A stretch of DNA of 64,000 nucleotides from Kangiella geojedonensis (GCF_000981765.1 NZ_CP010975.1:2418001-2482000); one strand, 5' to 3'; positions 16,463 to 26,479 are shown, numbered from the stretch's first letter. Notes: generated from the letters alone by a model not told the origin. Numbers and translations: made by a program.

Positions 16463-18782
16463 GTATCGAGCCTTTATTTGGCTATTTCTCATCTTTATTG
16501 TTGGCGGGTTTTTCTATGCCCAGCTTAATGCTGGTTTACGGATTGAAACCAATATTTTAAAACTGGTTCCGCAAACCGAAGCTGACCCTTTTGCGGAAAA
16601 GGCCTTTGAAAAATTTTCTGATAACAATTTTAAAAAAGTTATTTTTGCTCTTATCTCTGACAGTGAATCTACCACCATAAGCTCTGCTCAAGCGCTGTCC
16701 CATTCCTTGAAACAATCAGGGTTATTGGAATCCTTAGATTCACACATCAGTCAAGATGAACAAGAAGCCATAGGTCAGCTCTACTTTAATCACCGTTTCC
16801 ACTTACTCAGTGATAATGATAAAAGAATATTGCAGCAAGAAGGTCACCAACCCTTCGTTGACGCTGCGTTACAGATGGTCTATTCACCACTATCCAGTCA
16901 GCTGATAACTTTGTTGCCTAGCGACCCTTATCTATTATCTTACCGCTACTTACAAGACATCACTGCACTCAACTCAACACATAACCAGAGAAGAGTTGTC
17001 GACGAGATTAGCCTATACTCTAATAAAAGTGATACTTACGCTGTAGTTACAGCAACCTTGAAAGCGTCACCATTTGACAGCAACACTCAACAAAATCTAT
17101 CGTCTCTGGTTACACAGTTTCAAGAGTCCCATCCCTCGACACAGTTGCTCTATACTGGCGCAGTATTTTATGCACAGCATGCAGCGACCTCAGCTAAATC
17201 GGAAATTTCAACCATTGGACTGGGCTCCTTAATTGGTGTCATTGTTCTTTTGATTCTTGCTTTTAAAAGCGTCACGCCACTGCTCTTAACATTAACATCG
17301 CTCGCGGTAGGAATTTTCCTAGGGTTTACCATGACCCACGCATTCTTTGGTTCAGTACATGTTCTAACCCTAGTTTTTGGCGCCAGTCTTATCGGCGTCG
17401 CCGTAGATTACTCGTTCCACTATTTTGCCAGCGCCAATGAAACGCCAAGCCCTTTACCAAAAATTTTAGCCGCAATTAGTTTAGGCCTTATTTCTAGCGT
17501 CATAGGCTATGCCGCATTGTTCACGACACCATTTCCAGGCTTGCAGCAAATGGCTCTTTTCTGTGCCACTGGACTGATTGGTGCATTTTTAACTGTTACG
17601 CTTCTATTTGATCAAATGCCTACTAAAGCAAAAAGCCCCAGCTGGCTACTGTCGACTTTTGTGGGCTTAAGCCGTATCAGCCAAAAACTCAGTACCCCGA
17701 AATTTCTGTTCATACTTCTAGTTGCGCCTATTTCGGCGGGATTGCTACTAACCACAATCGATGAAAACAACGACAGCATCCGCCAACTGCAAGCAATACC
17801 ACCACAGCTTCATCAACAAGAACAGGCCATTCAACAACTCGTTGCCGCTCCAGCGACCAATCAGTTCTTCGTGGTAAAAGGCTCCAGTCACCAAGAGTTA
17901 TTGAGCAAACTTGACGCAGTGACTCCAGAGCTTCATAAGCTAAGGGAGCAGGACGTTATTGATGGCTATACCCACTTGGCTCAATTTGTGCCGTCGTTAC
18001 AAGAGCAAAGCGCCAACTATCAATTAATTTCTAACTTTATAGATACTGATTCTTTATCAGACTTCATCGATCTGGGGCTCGTGACTCACGAACAAGTCGT
18101 TTCTTTAGGTTCGGAGTTTGCATCTAAAGAAAAGCAACTCCTCACGTTAGAACCATGGCTCCAGTCTCCGCTTGGCCAGCGACTGTCTTATCTATGGCTT
18201 GGACAAATCGATCAACAATATTCCTCGATTATTACACTGCATAATATTCATCACATAGAGCCTCTTGCCAAGCTTGCTGACAAAAACCCTTATTTATACT
18301 TTATTAACAAAGTTGATAAAGTCTCCAGTATGTTTTCAGAATACAGAGAACTGACATTAATCATGTTATCGATTGCTATTACAGTGATCTTTTTATTACT
18401 GTCGATTAAATATAATGCGCGTATCGCTGGTTATATCGTTTGGGGACCTGTCGTCGCTTCATCGCTCGCCATTATTATGAATATACTGATTAACGGTAGT
18501 TTTAATTTATTTAGCACCCTAGCGTTATATTTAGTCTTTGGTATTGGTATTGATTATGGATTATTTTACGCTGAGTCCAAAGATCGCTCAAAATACATAA
18601 GTCTTGCTATCGGGCTTTCAGCAATCACGACGTTTCTATCCTTTGGCCTACTATCCCTTAGTGAAACTCCAGCTATCCATGCTTTTGGTTTAACCATGTT
18701 AACGGGCATATTGACAGTCTTCTTGCTGTCGCCAATACTTGGCCATCAAATCTACCACGCAAGGGAGTCCGCCGGTGATTAA
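16452..18782 (+). CDS. MMPL/RND-family exporter
   Basis: This 776-aa membrane protein has RND layout: TM1, a large periplasmic loop (residues about 30-245), TM2-6, a second TM (near 415-435), a second loop and five C-terminal segments. Each half has the MMPL signature near GASLIGVAVDYSFHYF and FGIGIDYGLFYAES. Such exporters in APE operons are proposed to extract the pigment lipid from the inner membrane. It starts at TTG 16452, overlapping the LolA-like gene by 11 bp. Confidence 0.85.
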   Translation: MPTKYRAFIWLFLIFIVGGFFYAQLNAGLRIETNILKLVPQTEADPFAEKAFEKFSDNNFKKVIFALISDSESTTISSAQALSHSLKQSGLLESLDSHISQDEQEAIGQLYFNHRFHLLSDNDKRILQQEGHQPFVDAALQMVYSPLSSQLITLLPSDPYLLSYRYLQDITALNSTHNQRRVVDEISLYSNKSDTYAVVTATLKASPFDSNTQQNLSSLVTQFQESHPSTQLLYTGAVFYAQHAATSAKSEISTIGLGSLIGVIVLLILAFKSVTPLLLTLTSLAVGIFLGFTMTHAFFGSVHVLTLVFGASLIGVAVDYSFHYFASANETPSPLPKILAAISLGLISSVIGYAALFTTPFPGLQQMALFCATGLIGAFLTVTLLFDQMPTKAKSPSWLLSTFVGLSRISQKLSTPKFLFILLVAPISAGLLLTTIDENNDSIRQLQAIPPQLHQQEQAIQQLVAAPATNQFFVVKGSSHQELLSKLDAVTPELHKLREQDVIDGYTHLAQFVPSLQEQSANYQLISNFIDTDSLSDFIDLGLVTHEQVVSLGSEFASKEKQLLTLEPWLQSPLGQRLSYLWLGQIDQQYSSIITLHNIHHIEPLAKLADKNPYLYFINKVDKVSSMFSEYRELTLIMLSIAITVIFLLLSIKYNARIAGYIVWGPVVASSLAIIMNILINGSFNLFSTLALYLVFGIGIDYGLFYAESKDRSKYISLAIGLSAITTFLSFGLLSLSETPAIHAFGLTMLTGILTVFLLSPILGHQIYHARESAGD

Positions 18783-20034
18783 TTCAAATCAAGAATACGA
18801 TGTCATTATTATTGGCGCAGGGCCTGCTGGAGCGCTTGCAGCGAGTCTGTTGGTACAGAATCACTTACGCGTCTTAGTCATCGAGAAGCAAACATTTCCC
18901 CGCTTTTCTATCGGCGAAAGCCTATTACCCCAATCCATGGTTTACCTCGAGCAAGCCAAGCTACTGTCTGCCGTAGAAGCCAGTGCGGATGAGCTTGGTT
19001 TCCAATATAAAAACGGTGCTATTTTTAACTCGTCTGAACAAGATTCTATTTTTGATTTCTCACAAAAGTTGAGCGAAGGTCCCGCATACACCTACCAAGT
19101 TAAACGTGCTGAATTCGATCAGCTGCTAGCCCAAAAGGCCCAAGAATTTGGTGCAGACTTTGCTTTCGGCTATACCGTTAAGAGTATTGAGTTTACCCCA
19201 GAGCCCATACTTACCATTTCGCATCCCAAAGACGACGAATTAAAACTGCATAGTAAATTTGTTCTAGATGCCAGTGGCTTTGCTCGTGTTTTACCACGAC
19301 TACTTGATCTCGATCTGCCAAGTGACTTCCCGGTAAGAAGTTCTGTATTTGCGCATATTAGCGACAACATCAACAACTCTAGCTTTGATCGGAATAAAAT
19401 TCTTATCGGCTCGCACCCGCAAGCCCAAGACGTCTGGTACTGGCTAATACCCTTCGCTGATGGCACAGCTTCCATTGGTTGTGTTGCCAAACCTCAATTT
19501 TTTGATGATATTCGCAACACTGAAGCGCTTGATTCAGATAATGCTTTACTGCTTCATTGCATTCAGCAAAACAAACGTTTTGGCGCTCTATTATCTGAGG
19601 CTGAAATCATTAGACCCGCACAACAACTCACTGGCTACTCGTCTAATGTGAAACAATTATATGGTGATCACTATGCCTTACTCGGGAACGCAGGAGAATT
19701 TTTAGATCCTATATTTTCTTCAGGCGTTACCATTGCTTTTAAGTCCGCATCTTTAGCCAGTGATTGTCTGTTGAAACAGTTTAATCATACGCCGGTATGC
19801 TGGGAGCGTGAGTTTTCTCAACCTTTAAAAGCTGGCGTTGAAACTTTTAAAGCCTTTGTTCACTCCTGGTATCAAGGCCAATTACAACAAATCATTCAAT
19901 TCGAAGAAGCTCCCCAAAACGTCCGCGAAATGATTTGCTCTGTCTTGGCTGGCTACGCTTGGGATGAACAGAACCCATATAATCAAAACACACAAAGGCG
20001 ACTCAATGCTTTAGGAGAGTTATGCGCCTCTTAA
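18775..20034 (+). CDS. FAD-dependent oxidoreductase, halogenase/geranylgeranyl-reductase-like
   Basis: This 419-aa flavoprotein has a dinucleotide-binding GAGPAG at 14-19, PRFSIGESLLP at 42-52 and a WYWLIP motif at 221-226 resembling the GWxWxIP motif of flavin-dependent halogenases. FQYKNGAIF places a Lys at 79, near where halogenases carry their catalytic Lys. It could halogenate or oxidise the aryl head, or act as a reductase; sequence alone does not decide. GTG 18775 with AAGGGAG upstream is preferred to TTG 18739, which lies further inside the MMPL gene. Confidence 0.75.
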   Translation: MINSNQEYDVIIIGAGPAGALAASLLVQNHLRVLVIEKQTFPRFSIGESLLPQSMVYLEQAKLLSAVEASADELGFQYKNGAIFNSSEQDSIFDFSQKLSEGPAYTYQVKRAEFDQLLAQKAQEFGADFAFGYTVKSIEFTPEPILTISHPKDDELKLHSKFVLDASGFARVLPRLLDLDLPSDFPVRSSVFAHISDNINNSSFDRNKILIGSHPQAQDVWYWLIPFADGTASIGCVAKPQFFDDIRNTEALDSDNALLLHCIQQNKRFGALLSEAEIIRPAQQLTGYSSNVKQLYGDHYALLGNAGEFLDPIFSSGVTIAFKSASLASDCLLKQFNHTPVCWEREFSQPLKAGVETFKAFVHSWYQGQLQQIIQFEEAPQNVREMICSVLAGYAWDEQNPYNQNTQRRLNALGELCAS

Positions 20035-20603
20035 ATCTCATACTTATACTACTATTGCTAAGCGGCTGTCTTAGCAAGTATCAAAACTCGATTGAACATG
20101 TGTCGATTGCAGATAACGTCAACTACACTTTGTTACCAACCATTCCCTTTAGCAATGGTTTAACAATGACGCAAAGTGCTACTGTGACTTATCAAGATGA
20201 AAGTCATGATCTTATTTTTCACACTGAAATCACCAATCGGCAATTGACTATGGTGGGGTTAAGTCCGACTGGCACCCGATTATTCACCATTGTGATGCAA
20301 GAAGGCTCGGTTAACGCTGAAGGCTTTTCCTCCCTGATCGATGCCATTAAACCCGAGTACCTGTTAGCAGACCTTCAATTAAGCTTATGGCCACAAAGCC
20401 AACTTAACCAAAATTTGAGTGGGGCAGTTGTTAAAGAGCCTCGTCCGTTAACACGAAACGTGGTTCAAGCAAACAACACAATTATTACTGTTCACTACTC
20501 TGAGGCAGAATATTATAAAGGTGATATACAATTTACTCATCACCAAAGAGGCTATAACCTAAGCCTGACACCATTAGCTATAGAGTTTTCTAACGATGAA
20601 TGA
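20022..20603 (+). CDS. DUF3261-type lipoprotein
   Basis: This 193-aa protein has a lipoprotein signal peptide (LLLLSGC, lipid Cys at residue 16). The body (TRLFTIVMQEGSVNAEGFSSL, then IKPEYLLADLQLSLWP and a C-terminal YNLSLTPLAIEF) resembles DUF3261 lipoproteins that recur in APE operons and look LolB-like. It may receive the product at the outer membrane. It overlaps both neighbours (13 and 8 bp). Confidence 0.78.
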   Translation: MRLLNLILILLLLSGCLSKYQNSIEHVSIADNVNYTLLPTIPFSNGLTMTQSATVTYQDESHDLIFHTEITNRQLTMVGLSPTGTRLFTIVMQEGSVNAEGFSSLIDAIKPEYLLADLQLSLWPQSQLNQNLSGAVVKEPRPLTRNVVQANNTIITVHYSEAEYYKGDIQFTHHQRGYNLSLTPLAIEFSNDE

Positions 20604-21789
20604 TTCCACTGTGTATCTCAATCATATGTCACTAATCAACGCGCTTGGTTACCGACATAATGACGTATTAACTCAATTGCATTCTGGCGACACTAGCAAC
20701 ATGCAAGAATATTACACCACAATTAATCATAAACGCTTCGTTGTAGGTAAGGTCGCTCAAGAGTTGCCGGCTATCCCTGAGCAGTTGATAAAACATAATA
20801 CCCGTAACAACCAGTTAGCTTTACACTGCTTACTACAACTTAAGACTCAGCTTGATAACTGCCTTAACCAATATCCTGCTCACCGTATAGGAGTAGTTAT
20901 CGGAACCAGCACATCCGGTATAGCAGAAGGTGAACAAGCGTTAGCGCATTATTTGAAACAGTCATCCTTTCCGAGCGAGTTTAACTACTCACAAATCCAA
21001 ATGTCTTCCTGTGCAGAGTTTATCAGCGACTATTTGGGTACCAAGGGACCTACTTATACGATATCGACTGCTTGTTCATCCAGCGGCAAAGTTTTCGCTT
21101 CAGCCAGAAGTCTTATCCACAACAACCTATGCGATGTGGTCATTGTTGGTGGCGCTGATTCACTCTGCGATATGACTTTAAATGGATTTAATGCTTTGGA
21201 AGCCGTATCAGAGCGATTATCTGTACCTTTCAGCGCTAACCGCGACGGTATCAATATTGGGGAGGGAGCTGCATTATTTATAATGAGCCGAGAGCCGAGT
21301 GATGTTCAATTACTGGGTGTCGGAGAATCCTCTGATGCTCACCACATTTCAGCGCCACACCCCGATGGCGAAGGCGCAGCTACCGCAATGCAACTAGCGT
21401 TACAAGAAGCCAACATATCCGCAGATGACATTCACTACCTCAACCTTCATGGCACTGGCACCGAGTTAAACGACTCCATGGAAAGTCGTGCGGTAAATGC
21501 CGTACTAACCAATAACACACCATGTAGTTCCACGAAACCGCTAACGGGCCATACATTAGGCGCAGCAGGCGCCACTGAGCTCGCTTTTTGTTGGTTACTT
21601 CTACAATACCCTAACGATCAGCAGCTGTTACCTAAGCATTGTTTTGATGGATGTTATGACACTTCATTGCCCGTCATGAACCTAGTTGATAACCAACAGA
21701 CTTATCCTTCTATACAAACCGCCATGAGTAACTCTTTTGCCTTTGGCGGCAATAATGTCAGTGTTATAATTGGTCGTAACCGTATTTAG
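20596..21789 (+). CDS. Beta-ketoacyl-ACP synthase (elongating ketosynthase)
   Basis: This 397-aa FabF-like ketosynthase has the full catalytic triad: Cys160 in STACSSSG, His285 in LHGTGTE and His319 in TGHTLGAAG. It should carry out decarboxylative condensation in polyene elongation, probably as a heterodimer with the Cys-less protein at 7774. The C-terminal NSFAFGGNNVSVIIGR is the usual family end. Confidence 0.9.
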   Translation: MNDSTVYLNHMSLINALGYRHNDVLTQLHSGDTSNMQEYYTTINHKRFVVGKVAQELPAIPEQLIKHNTRNNQLALHCLLQLKTQLDNCLNQYPAHRIGVVIGTSTSGIAEGEQALAHYLKQSSFPSEFNYSQIQMSSCAEFISDYLGTKGPTYTISTACSSSGKVFASARSLIHNNLCDVVIVGGADSLCDMTLNGFNALEAVSERLSVPFSANRDGINIGEGAALFIMSREPSDVQLLGVGESSDAHHISAPHPDGEGAATAMQLALQEANISADDIHYLNLHGTGTELNDSMESRAVNAVLTNNTPCSSTKPLTGHTLGAAGATELAFCWLLLQYPNDQQLLPKHCFDGCYDTSLPVMNLVDNQQTYPSIQTAMSNSFAFGGNNVSVIIGRNRI

Positions 21790-21793
21790 TCTT

Positions 21794-22279
21794 ATGCAAA
21801 CTACTATAAACACAGATATAAAGAATCGCCTCGTATCAATGCCAATCTCGGAGTTGCTACCGCACTCCGAGCCCATGATATTGATCACTCGTATTGCTGA
21901 CTTTCACCAGCAAAGCCTTCGCGCTGAAGTCGATATCAGCTCAGATTCGCGTTTCTTTGATGCAGAGCATCAAGGCGTGGAGAGCTTCTTTGCTATAGAG
22001 TATATGGCTCAGGCCATCGCAGCTTTAGCAGGGGTCAGATCTCGTTTGAGTAATGAAGCTGTTAAATTAGGCTTTTTATTAGGCACCCGAAAAATGCAAC
22101 TTCACAGCCCTTTTCTGAAAGCTGGCCATACATATCAAGTTAACGTCGAAGAGCTTTTTATGGATGACTCCGGGCTCGGCGCATTCCAATGTTCAGTATC
22201 CTGCCAAGACGAGATCATCGCTGAGGCAAAACTCAGTGTTTTTGAAACCAATGATGAAAACCAACTTTTAACTAACTAG
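21794..22279 (+). CDS. 3-hydroxyacyl-ACP dehydratase-like hotdog protein (ApeP-like)
   Basis: This 161-aa hotdog protein has LLPHSEPMILI near the N-terminus, AEHQGVESFFAIEYMAQAIAALAG in the central helix and LGTRKMQLH, matching the APE dehydratase family (COG4706-like). It probably pairs functionally with the hotdog protein encoded at 11734 to form trans double bonds. ATG 21794 is chosen because it lies just after the preceding stop. An in-frame TTG at 21770 lies inside the ketosynthase gene, and an ATG at 21839 is also possible. Confidence 0.8.
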   Translation: MQTTINTDIKNRLVSMPISELLPHSEPMILITRIADFHQQSLRAEVDISSDSRFFDAEHQGVESFFAIEYMAQAIAALAGVRSRLSNEAVKLGFLLGTRKMQLHSPFLKAGHTYQVNVEELFMDDSGLGAFQCSVSCQDEIIAEAKLSVFETNDENQLLTN

Positions 22280-22289
22280 ATATTTGATT

Positions 22290-23015
22290 ATGAGCAGACG
22301 CGTATTAGTAACTGGCTCCAGCCGTGGTATCGGCAAGAGCATCGCCTTACAATTAGCCAACGATGGTTTTGAAGTCACAGTACACTGCCGTTCCGGAGTT
22401 GAACAGGCACAAGCAACTGTCGCTGAAATCCAAGCCAATGGTGGCTCTGCTCACTATATACAATTCGATATCGCTAACCGAGAGCAAACACACCAAGTAT
22501 TAGAAGCAGACGTAGAAACCCACGGCGCCTTTTATGGCGTCGTATGCAATGCCGGAATTACCCGAGATGGCGCTTTCCCAGCACTGACCGATAGTGATTG
22601 GGACGATGTCATCCACACTAATCTTGATGGCTTCTATAACGTGGTTCAGCCTTTAGTCATGCCGATGGTGCGCAAAAAGCAAGGTGGACGAATAGTCGCC
22701 ATGTCCTCCGTATCCGGCGTTTTGGGGAATCGTGGCCAAGTCAATTATAGCGCCTCGAAAGCAGGGCTAATCGGTGCGACTAAGGCATTAGCGGTAGAAT
22801 TAGCTCGTCGCAAAATCACCGTTAATTGTGTTGCTCCGGGTTTAATTGAGACGGATATGATTGATGAAGAAATTACCCAAGAGGCAATGAAGGTTATACC
22901 TGCTCGCCGCATGGGTAAACCTGAGGAAATTGCAGGGCTTGTGAGTTATTTATTCTCTGATACCGCAGGCTATCTGACACGCCAGGTGATTTCAGTGAAT
23001 GGAGGTATGGCGTAA
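22290..23015 (+). CDS. 3-oxoacyl-ACP reductase (FabG-like)
   Basis: This 241-aa short-chain dehydrogenase has TGSSRGIG at 8-15 for NADPH binding, NAG, and the catalytic Tyr153-x3-Lys157 in YSASK. It ends with the family-typical GYLTRQVISVNGGMA. It reduces the 3-keto intermediate in each elongation round. ATG 22290 is preferred over TTG 22284. The stop overlaps the next start (TAATG). Confidence 0.92.
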   Translation: MSRRVLVTGSSRGIGKSIALQLANDGFEVTVHCRSGVEQAQATVAEIQANGGSAHYIQFDIANREQTHQVLEADVETHGAFYGVVCNAGITRDGAFPALTDSDWDDVIHTNLDGFYNVVQPLVMPMVRKKQGGRIVAMSSVSGVLGNRGQVNYSASKAGLIGATKALAVELARRKITVNCVAPGLIETDMIDEEITQEAMKVIPARRMGKPEEIAGLVSYLFSDTAGYLTRQVISVNGGMA

Positions 23016-24232
23016 TGAATCGAGTGGTTGTGACCGGCATGTCTGGTATTACTGCCTTTGGTGATAACTGGACATCCGTTTCAAATCAATTAAAGCAAGG
23101 AAAAAACGCAGTCCGATTTATGCCCGAGTGGGAACAGTGTGAAGGTTTACGCACCAGTCTTGCAGCTCCTGTCGACTACGATTTCCCTAAGCTTCCACGA
23201 AAGAAAATTCGAAGCATGGGGCGTGTATCACGCCTGGCTACCTGCGCTACCCAAAAAGCACTCGAGCAGGCTGGACTCTTAGAACATTCCTCTCTGACCA
23301 ACGGCGACACAGGTATTGCCTATGGCTCATCTTCAGGTAGTACGCGGACTATCCCTGTATTTGGTGATCTGATCAAAGGCGGCCCTATGACTGGATTCAC
23401 CTCGACTTCTTATGTCGAAATGATGAGTCACACAGCTCCAGTCAACATGGGTGTCTTTTTTGCTACAAAGGGGCGTATTATTCCGACCAGTAGTGCTTGT
23501 ACTTCCGGTAGCCAAGGCATCGGATATGCCTATGAAGCCATTAAATACGGCCAGCAAAAAATCATGATTGCTGGTGGCGCTGAAGAGCTGTGTATTACCC
23601 AGGGCGCCGTCTTCGACTCTTTATTTGCGACTTCGGTAAACAATCATGCACCAGAATCAACGCCACGGCCTTTCGATAAAGATCGCGATGGCTTAGTAGT
23701 AGGAGAGGGGGCTGGTACCTTAATCCTTGAAGAGTACGAGCATGCTAAAGCTCGTGGCGCTACGATTTTGGCAGAAGTCGTTGGCTTTGGTTGTAACTCT
23801 GATGGTGCTCATGTCACTCAACCGCAAAAAGACACCATGTCAGTTGCTATGCAGCTAGCCTTGAAAGATGCACAGTTAAGTTCAGAGGATATTGGCTACG
23901 TTAATGCTCATGGTACTGCCACGGACAGAGGCGATGTTGCTGAAACCAATGCTACTCGAGATGTCTTTAAGCGAGATATTCCAATCAGCTCGCTTAAAAG
24001 TTATTTTGGGCATACCTTGGGGGCTTGTGGCGCGATAGAAGCTTGGCTCTCTATCGAAATGATGCGCAATAATTGGTACGCACCTACCGTTAATCTGAGT
24101 AATATCGATCCTGACTGTGCTGAACTGGATTATATTGTTGAGACTGATCGTCATATGGATCATCAATATATTATGAGTAACAACTTTGCTTTCGGTGGAA
24201 TTAATACGTCTCTAATCTTTAAACGGGCTTAA
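23015..24232 (+). CDS. Beta-ketoacyl-ACP synthase (second ketosynthase, ApeR-like)
   Basis: This 405-aa ketosynthase has Cys162 in SSACTSG, His299 in NAHGTAT and His333 in GHTLGACG. It is the last gene of the operon and differs from the ketosynthase at 20596, so it may act at initiation on the aromatic starter or in early rounds. The gene ends 14 bp before the convergent fre stop. Confidence 0.9.
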   Translation: MNRVVVTGMSGITAFGDNWTSVSNQLKQGKNAVRFMPEWEQCEGLRTSLAAPVDYDFPKLPRKKIRSMGRVSRLATCATQKALEQAGLLEHSSLTNGDTGIAYGSSSGSTRTIPVFGDLIKGGPMTGFTSTSYVEMMSHTAPVNMGVFFATKGRIIPTSSACTSGSQGIGYAYEAIKYGQQKIMIAGGAEELCITQGAVFDSLFATSVNNHAPESTPRPFDKDRDGLVVGEGAGTLILEEYEHAKARGATILAEVVGFGCNSDGAHVTQPQKDTMSVAMQLALKDAQLSSEDIGYVNAHGTATDRGDVAETNATRDVFKRDIPISSLKSYFGHTLGACGAIEAWLSIEMMRNNWYAPTVNLSNIDPDCAELDYIVETDRHMDHQYIMSNNFAFGGINTSLIFKRA

Positions 24233-24246
24233 GCTAATTCAACCTA

Positions 24247-24984
24247 CTAATCTAGTAAGCCCATTTGACGTTTAATATCCAGAATATCCGAGTGAATGGA
24301 TTCTTTCGATACCCCCCGATCAAGCAAGTCTTGATACACCGACATCACCATCGGTTCTGAACCACCGACGTAAATATCCATGTTAGTGATGTTGTCATAA
24401 TCCAGCATAAAGGCGTGGTGGACAAAACCTTTGCGACCTTGCCACTCTTCATCAAGCCCAGACAAGACGGGGACATAAGAAAAATTAGTATGCTTTTCTG
24501 CCCACTCAAGTGGCTCCCGATGAAGATACAAATCTGGCGAAGTTTGAGCTCCCCAGTATAAAATTAACTCGCGAGGATTTCCTTCTCGTAACGCTGTTTT
24601 GATTATCGAATGGAAAGGTGCAAAGCCTGTGCCCCCCGCAATAAACACCGCTGGGCGCTCACTCTCGGTGAGTAAACACTCACCTTGCGGCATTTGTACT
24701 CGCACTTTATTACGATGCTTCAATTGGCTAACAATTTTGTCCGCTTCATCGTGACCTGGTAGACGGCGAATGTGTAATTCCAATACATCTTGTAGTGGAG
24801 AACTAGCAATTGAAAAGGGACGTAAAGACCCATCTTCCAGCTCCAACATCAGGTACTGTCCCGCTTGATAAAACGGCAACTTCCCCTCTGTCGGCTCCAG
24901 CTCTACCCAGTACACATCACGCCCCATGCGACGCACTAATGATACTTGGCATTCAACAAATCGCGCTTCAGTCTGTTCGGTCAT
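24247..24984 (-). CDS. fre: NAD(P)H-flavin reductase (Fre/LuxG-like)
   Basis: This 245-aa ferredoxin-reductase-fold enzyme reduces free flavins with NAD(P)H. The flavin motif RPFSIAS and the nucleotide-binding GGTGFAPFHSI are intact, and the C-terminus carries YVGGSEPMV. It lies 10 bp downstream of ubiD on the same strand, the E. coli ubiD-fre order, where it may supply reduced FMN for prenyl-FMN. It converges on the pigment operon, so reduced flavin supply to the halogenase-like flavoprotein is a speculative link. Confidence 0.85.
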   Translation of the reverse strand: MTEQTEARFVECQVSLVRRMGRDVYWVELEPTEGKLPFYQAGQYLMLELEDGSLRPFSIASSPLQDVLELHIRRLPGHDEADKIVSQLKHRNKVRVQMPQGECLLTESERPAVFIAGGTGFAPFHSIIKTALREGNPRELILYWGAQTSPDLYLHREPLEWAEKHTNFSYVPVLSGLDEEWQGRKGFVHHAFMLDYDNITNMDIYVGGSEPMVMSVYQDLLDRGVSKESIHSDILDIKRQMGLLD

Positions 24985-24994
24985 ACAGCCTCAA

Positions 24995-26479
24995 TTATTC
25001 TTGGTTATCAGTAGGTTCGAGTCCTAACTCGTCCCACATGGTATCGACTTTATCCTTTACTGCTTGGTCCATGACAATAGGTTCTCCCCACTCACGGTCA
25101 GTTTCGCCTGGCCACTTATTAGTCGCATCAATACCCAGCTTTGAGCCAAGCCCAGACACGGGTGACGCAAAGTCGAGGTAGTCAATCGGCGTGTTGTCCA
25201 CCAAGGTGCAGTCACGTGTCGGATCGACTCGTGTGGTGATTGCCCAAATCACATCTTTCCAATCCCGCGTATTAATGTCGTCATCAACCACTATCACAAA
25301 CTTGGTGTACATAAATTGGCGCAAGAAAGACCACACCCCCATCATCACCCGCTTGGCGTGGCCTGGGTATTGCTTCTTCATCGAAACAACGGCTAAACGA
25401 TACGAGCAGCCTTCAGGTGGTAGGTAAAAGTCAGTAATTTCTGGGAATTGCTTTTGCAATATTGGGACGAAGACTTCATTTAAAGCTTCTCCCAAGATCG
25501 CAGGCTCGTCCGGCGGACGACCTGTATAAGTCGAATGATAGATGGGATTGGTACGCTGAGTCATGCGCTCGACGGTAAACACAGGAAAGCTATCCACTTC
25601 GTTGTAATAGCCCGTGTGATCGCCATAAGGTCCTTCATCCGCCATCTCGCCTGGCTCAATATATCCCTCCAGCACAAACTCAGCCGAAGAGGGCACTTGT
25701 AAATCATTGCCGATAGACTTCACCACTTCGGTTTTCTGCCCACGCAATAAACCCGCAAAGGCGTATTCGCTCAAGGTATCGGGAACTGGCGTTACCGCCC
25801 CAAGAATCGTTGCCGGATCAGCGCCAAACGCCACAGACACCGGGAAACGCTCTCCTGGATGCTTTTCACACCAATCTTTAAAGTCTAACGCGCCGCCACG
25901 ATGTGCTAACCAACGCATGATCAGTTTATTTTTACCAATGACCTGTTGACGGTAAATACCCAAGTTCTGACGCTTCTTGTTCGGACCTTTGGTAACCGTC
26001 AAACCCCACGTCATCAAAGGTGCAGCATCACCAGGCCAACAGGTTTGCACAGGAATACTGGTTAGATCGACTGCGTTGCCCTCTATCACAATTTCTTGAC
26101 AAGGAGCTTTTTTTACTTCTTTGGGCGACATGTTCATGACTTTTTTGAATACTGGCAACTGTTGCCAAGCATCCCGAAAGCCAGATGGCGGTGTTGGCTC
26201 TTTTAAAAATGCCAATAACTCGCCCAATTCACGCAACCCTGTTAAATCTTCTTTACCCATCGCTAACGCCACACGACGCGTGGTACCGAACAAATTGCCC
26301 AGCACAGGTACTGAATGGCCCTTAACATTTTCAAAAAGAATCGCCGGCCCGCCAGCCTGCAAAGTCCGATCACAAATCTCCGTCATCTCAAGATTGGGAT
26401 CAACCTCCATCGACACGCGCTTCAGCTCGCCCATCGATTCGAGTTTTTCGATAAAATCACGTAGATCTTTGTATTGCAT
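24995..26479 (-). CDS. ubiD: 4-hydroxy-3-polyprenylbenzoate decarboxylase UbiD
   Basis: UbiD is the prenyl-FMN-dependent decarboxylase of ubiquinone synthesis. The 494-aa length matches the family. Visible motifs are the N-terminal [19 protein letters not shown], the substrate region [13 protein letters not shown], and [14 protein letters not shown], the segment lining the prFMN site. The C-terminal [16 protein letters not shown] is typical. It is the promoter-proximal gene of ubiD-fre. Confidence 0.96.
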   Translation of the reverse strand: MQYKDLRDFIEKLESMGELKRVSMEVDPNLEMTEICDRTLQAGGPAILFENVKGHSVPVLGNLFGTTRRVALAMGKEDLTGLRELGELLAFLKEPTPPSGFRDAWQQLPVFKKVMNMSPKEVKKAPCQEIVIEGNAVDLTSIPVQTCWPGDAAPLMTWGLTVTKGPNKKRQNLGIYRQQVIGKNKLIMRWLAHRGGALDFKDWCEKHPGERFPVSVAFGADPATILGAVTPVPDTLSEYAFAGLLRGQKTEVVKSIGNDLQVPSSAEFVLEGYIEPGEMADEGPYGDHTGYYNEVDSFPVFTVERMTQRTNPIYHSTYTGRPPDEPAILGEALNEVFVPILQKQFPEITDFYLPPEGCSYRLAVVSMKKQYPGHAKRVMMGVWSFLRQFMYTKFVIVVDDDINTRDWKDVIWAITTRVDPTRDCTLVDNTPIDYLDFASPVSGLGSKLGIDATNKWPGETDREWGEPIVMDQAVKDKVDTMWDELGLEPTDNQE

